The notes under the pieces: model-generated
Databases searched by the model: none
The model's input: the letters and a program-made list of their open reading frames with translations, nothing else
What the model was told of the DNA's origin: nothing
Origin: Brachionus manjavacas
Taxonomy: Eukaryota > Rotifera > Eurotatoria > Ploima > Brachionidae
Length of the DNA: 64,000 bases
Assembly: GCA_019054805.1 (NCBI GenBank)
Contig: JAHQIY010000024.1
Span: 1,017,289-1,081,288, forward strand
Direction of reading: 5' to 3'
Shown: positions 60,601 to 64,000 of the stretch, one piece after another
How positions within the stretch are numbered: position 1 is the stretch's first letter
Layout: every line of letters begins with the position of its first letter
Program-made: the position numbers and the translations under genes

Positions 60601-63600
60601 AAGTTCTATATGATGCTTTTTACAGAAGTCGGAAAAAGGAAAAAGACAAGAAATTAGGCACCTTCAAAAAAGTGCAAAAAACGCGTTTTTTTCGACTTTT
60701 CAAGTACGTTTTTCGGAATGAATTTTTCGAATTTCGGGAAACCAAACATATCAATAGATAGATCTTGCAATTTTCTTGACTTTGGCTTTTACAGAACCAA
60801 AAAAGCTCAAAGATACGGAAAGTTATGCATAATTGAAACTTTCAAGTGTTTTGAAATGACACAGTTTTCAAGTGACTGCAGAATGGTCAATTTTTTAGCT
60901 ATCAGAGTGATTAATATCTCAAATTCAAGAGCGCAAAAAGTTCTATATGATGCTTTTTACAGAAGTCGGAAAAAGGAAAAAGACAAGAAATTAGGCACCT
61001 TCAAAAAAGTGCAAAAAACGCGTTTTTTTCGACTTTTCAAGTACGTTTTTCGGAATGAATTTTTCGAATTTCGGGAAACCAAACATATCAATAGATAGAT
61101 CTTGCAATTTTCTTGACTTTGGCTTTTACAGAACTAAAAAAGCTCAAAGATACGGAAAGTTATGCATAATTGAAACTTTCAAGTGTTTTGAAATGACACA
61201 GTTTTCAAGTGACTGCAGAATGGTCAATTTTTTAGCTATCAGAGTGATTAATATCTCAAATTCAAGAGCGCAAAAAGTTCTATATGATGCTTTTTACAGA
61301 AGTCGGAAAAAGGAAAAAGACAAGAAATTAGGCACCTTCAAAAAAGTGCAAAAAACGCGTTTTTTTCGACTTTTCAAGTACGTTTTTCGGAATGAATTTT
61401 TCGAATTTCGGGAAACCAAACATATCAATAGATAGATCTTGCAATTTTCTTGACTTTGGCTTTTACAGAACAAAAAAACTCAAAGATACGGAAAGTTATG
61501 CATAATTGAAACTTTCAAGTGTTTTGAAATGACACAGTTTTCAAGTGACTGCAGAATGGTCAATTTTTTAGCTATCAGAGTGATTAATATCTCAAATTCA
61601 AGAGCGCAAAAAGTTCTATATGATGCTTTTTACAGAAGTCGGAAAAAGGAAAAAGACAAGAAATTAGGCACCTTCAAAAAAGTGCAAAAAACGCGTTTTT
61701 TTCGACTTTTCAAGTACGTTTTTCGGAATGAATTTTTCGAATTTCGGGAAACCAAACATATCAATAGATAGATCTTGCAATTTTCTTGACTTTGGCTTTT
61801 ACAGAACAAAAAAGCTCAAAGATACGGAAAGTTATGCATAATTGAAACTTTCAAGTGTTTTGAAATGACACAGTTTTCAAGTGACTGCAGAATGGTCAAT
61901 TTTTTAGCTATCAGAGTGATTAATATCTCAAATTCAAGAGCGCAAAAAGTTCTATATGATGCTTTTTACAGAAGTCGGAAAAAGGAAAAAGACAAGAAAT
62001 TAGGCACCTTCAAAAAAGTGCAAAAAACGCGTTTTTTTCGACTTTTCAAGTACGTTTTTCGGAATGAATTTTTCGAATTTCGGGAAACCAAACATATCAA
62101 TAGATAGATCTTGCAATTTTCTTGACTTTGGCTTTTACAGAACAAAAAGCTCAAAGATACGGAAAGTTATGCATAATTGAAACTTTCAAGTGTTTTGAAA
62201 TGACACAGTTTTCAAGTGACTGCAGAATGGTCAATTTTTTAGCTATCAGAGTGATTAATATCTCAAATTCAAGAGCGCAAAAAGTTCTATATGATGCTTT
62301 TTACAGAAGTCGGAAAAAGGAAAAAGACAAGAAATTAGGCACCTTCAAAAAGTGCAAAAAACGCGTTTTTTTCGACTTTTCAAGTACGTTTTTCGGAATG
62401 AATTTTTCGAATTTCGGGAAACCAAACATATCAATAGATAGATCTTGCAATTTTCTTGACTTTGGCTTTTACAGAACAAAAAAAGCTCAAAGATACGGAA
62501 AGTTATGCATAATTGAAACTTTCAAGTGTTTTGAAATGACACAGTTTTCAAGTGACTGCAGAATGGTCAATTTTTTAGCTATCAGAGTGATTAATATCTC
62601 AAATTCAAGAGCGCAAAAAGTTCTATATGATGCTTTTAACAGAAGTCGGAAAAAGGAAAAAGACAGGAAATTAGGCAACTCCAATAGAGTGCAAAAAACG
62701 CGTTTTTTTCGACTTTTCAAGTACGTTTTTCGGAATGAATTTTTCGAATTTCGGGAAACCGAACATATCAATAGATAGATCTTGCAATTTTCTTGACTTT
62801 GGCTTTTACAGAACAATAATAGCTCAAAGATACCGAAAGTTATGCGTAATTGAAACTTTCAAGTGTTTTGAAATGACACGGTTTTCAAGTGACTGCAGAA
62901 TGGTCAATTTTTTAGCTATCAGAGTGATTAATATCTCAAATTCAAGAGCGCAAAAAGTTCTATATGATGCTTTTTACAGAAGTCGGAAAAAGGAAAAAGA
63001 CAAGAAATTAGGCACCTTCAAAAAAGTGCAAAAAACGCGTTTTTTTCGACTTTTCAAGTACGTTTTTCGGAATGAATTTTTCGAATTTCGGGAAACCAAA
63101 CATATCAATAGATAGATCTTGCAATTTTCTTGACTTTGGCTTTTACAGAACAAAAAAGCTCAAAGATACGGAAAGTTATGCATAATTGAAACTTTCAAGT
63201 GTTTTGAAATGACACAGTTTTCAAGTGACTGCAGAATGGTCAATTTTTTAGCTATCAGAGTGATTAATATCTCAAATTCAAGAGCGCAAAAAGTTCTATA
63301 TGATGCTTTTTACAGAAGTCGGAAAAAGGAAAAAGACAAGAAATTAGGCACCTTCAAAAAAGTGCAAAAAACGCGTTTTTTTCGACTTTTCAAGTACGTT
63401 TTTCGGAATGAATTTTTCGAATTTCGGAAAACCAAACATATCAATAGATAGATCTTGCAATTTTCTTGACTTTGGCTTTTACTGAACTAAAAAAGCTCAA
63501 AGATACGGAAAGTTATGCATAATTGAAACTTTCAAGTGTTTTGAAATGACACAGTTTTCAAGTGACTGCAGAATGGTCAATTTTTTAGCTATCAGAGTGA

Positions 63601-64000
63601 TTAATATCTCAAATTCAAGAGCGCAAAAAGTTCTATATGATGCTTTTTACAGAAGTCGGAAAAAGGAAAAAGACAAGAAATTAGGCACCTTCAAAAAAGT
63701 GCAAAAAACGCGTTTTTTTCGACTTTTCAAGTACGTTTTTCGGAATGAATTTTTCGAATTTCGGGAAACCAAACATATCAATAGATAGATCTTGCAATTT
63801 TCTTGACTTTGGCTTTTACAGAACAAAAAAGCTCAAAGATACGGAAAGTTATGCATAATTGAAACTTTCAAGTGTTTTGAAATGACACAGTTTTCAAGTG
63901 ACTGCAGAATGGTCAATTTTTTAGCTATCAGAGTGATTAATATCTCAAATTCAAGAGCGCAAAAAGTTCTATATGATGCTTTTTACAGAAGTCGGAAAAA
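24691..64000 (+). repeat. Satellite block B (AAGTACG units)
   Basis: From about 24,693 the junction reads TTTTCAAGTACGTTTTTCGG in nearly all of about 117 units. Exceptions include CAATTCC forms (25,028; 26,373; 26,700; 30,405; 30,742; 42,860) and reversions to AAGTAAG (27,710; 32,762). A second site changes from TTCGGAAAACC to TTCGGGAAACC. It is mixed up to about 48 kb and nearly fixed to the right, with rare exceptions such as 49,965 and 63,420. Confidence 0.85.

Larger units (their letters stand above)
16848..64000 (+). repeat. Main 337-bp satellite array, about 140 units, continues beyond the window
   Basis: Head-to-tail units of 337 bp (often 336), for example 18305-18641, with no other insertion in 47 kb. 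Most units differ at only a few sites. Landmarks in each unit are the perfect palindrome AAAAAACGCGTTTTTT (for example 18600-18615, containing an MluI site), one PstI site (CTGCAG), and repeated TTTCAAGT and GCTTTTTACAGAA words. Length variants come mainly from the A run after ACAGAAC and from the T run after CGCG (7 or 6 T). One plus frame is open for about 108 codons per unit. Because 337 is not a multiple of 3 the frame changes at each unit, so the open frames are repeat copies and are not annotated as genes. Confidence 0.97.

Noticed and set aside
16852..64000. Well over a hundred plus-strand open frames of 62 to 347 codons, and a few minus-strand ones, inside the array
   Set aside because: They are copies of one repeat. 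The 337-bp period shifts frame at every unit, and starts and ends move with single-base indels. No family is recognisable in the translation. Kept only as a finding about the repeat.
16848..64000. CRISPR-like regular repetition
   Set aside because: There are no unique spacers: the whole unit repeats, and the unit is ten times longer than a CRISPR repeat-spacer pair. The context is eukaryotic.

Overview
The window is eukaryotic nuclear DNA, very AT-rich, with short GT-AG introns (50 to 60 bp) and metazoan-type genes. My best guess is a small invertebrate, possibly a monogonont rotifer such as Brachionus. That is an inference from composition, intron size and protein style, not something the sequence proves.

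Layout. (1) 1 to 9,590 is single-copy DNA. It holds a complete four-exon acyl-protein thioesterase gene on the minus strand (429-1246) and, upstream of it, a candidate N-myristoylated exon (1613-1799) that can be spliced to it in frame. A decayed SWIM zinc-finger-like gene lies on the minus strand (4429-4732). Three copies of a short dispersed repeat with a GAGC/GCTC core and an AATAAA follow. A two-exon gene for a predicted surface beta-propeller (WD40-like) protein with a Thr/Asn-rich stalk is at 6689-8965. (2) From about 9,590 to the window end lies a tandem satellite with a 337-bp unit. Two to three diverged edge units are followed by a 6.6-kb Ty3/gypsy-type LTR retrotransposon (10271-16847, TSD ATAT) inserted into one unit. 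After it come about 140 nearly identical units without interruption (16,848-64,000), and the right edge of the array lies outside the window.

The retrotransposon carries gag-protease, RT-RNase H and integrase, all recognisable but broken by a deletion in RT, one stop codon and two frameshifts. Two features are unusual. Its Gag starts with a signal-peptide-like segment followed by a transmembrane helix. A separate, visibly more GC-rich third ORF between pol and the 3' LTR looks like an RRM-fold domain plus a coiled coil.

The satellite array has internal structure. A sharp switch in a diagnostic base falls at about 24.69 kb, and a second diagnostic base rises in frequency toward the right. Runs of identical 336-bp variants occur, and rare variant haplotypes recur tens of kb apart. 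Variation is concentrated in one short part of the unit while about 200 bp is almost invariant. The many 62 to 347-codon open frames in the array are repeat copies and I do not annotate them as genes. I saw no bacterial-type features, CRISPR, rRNA or tRNA.
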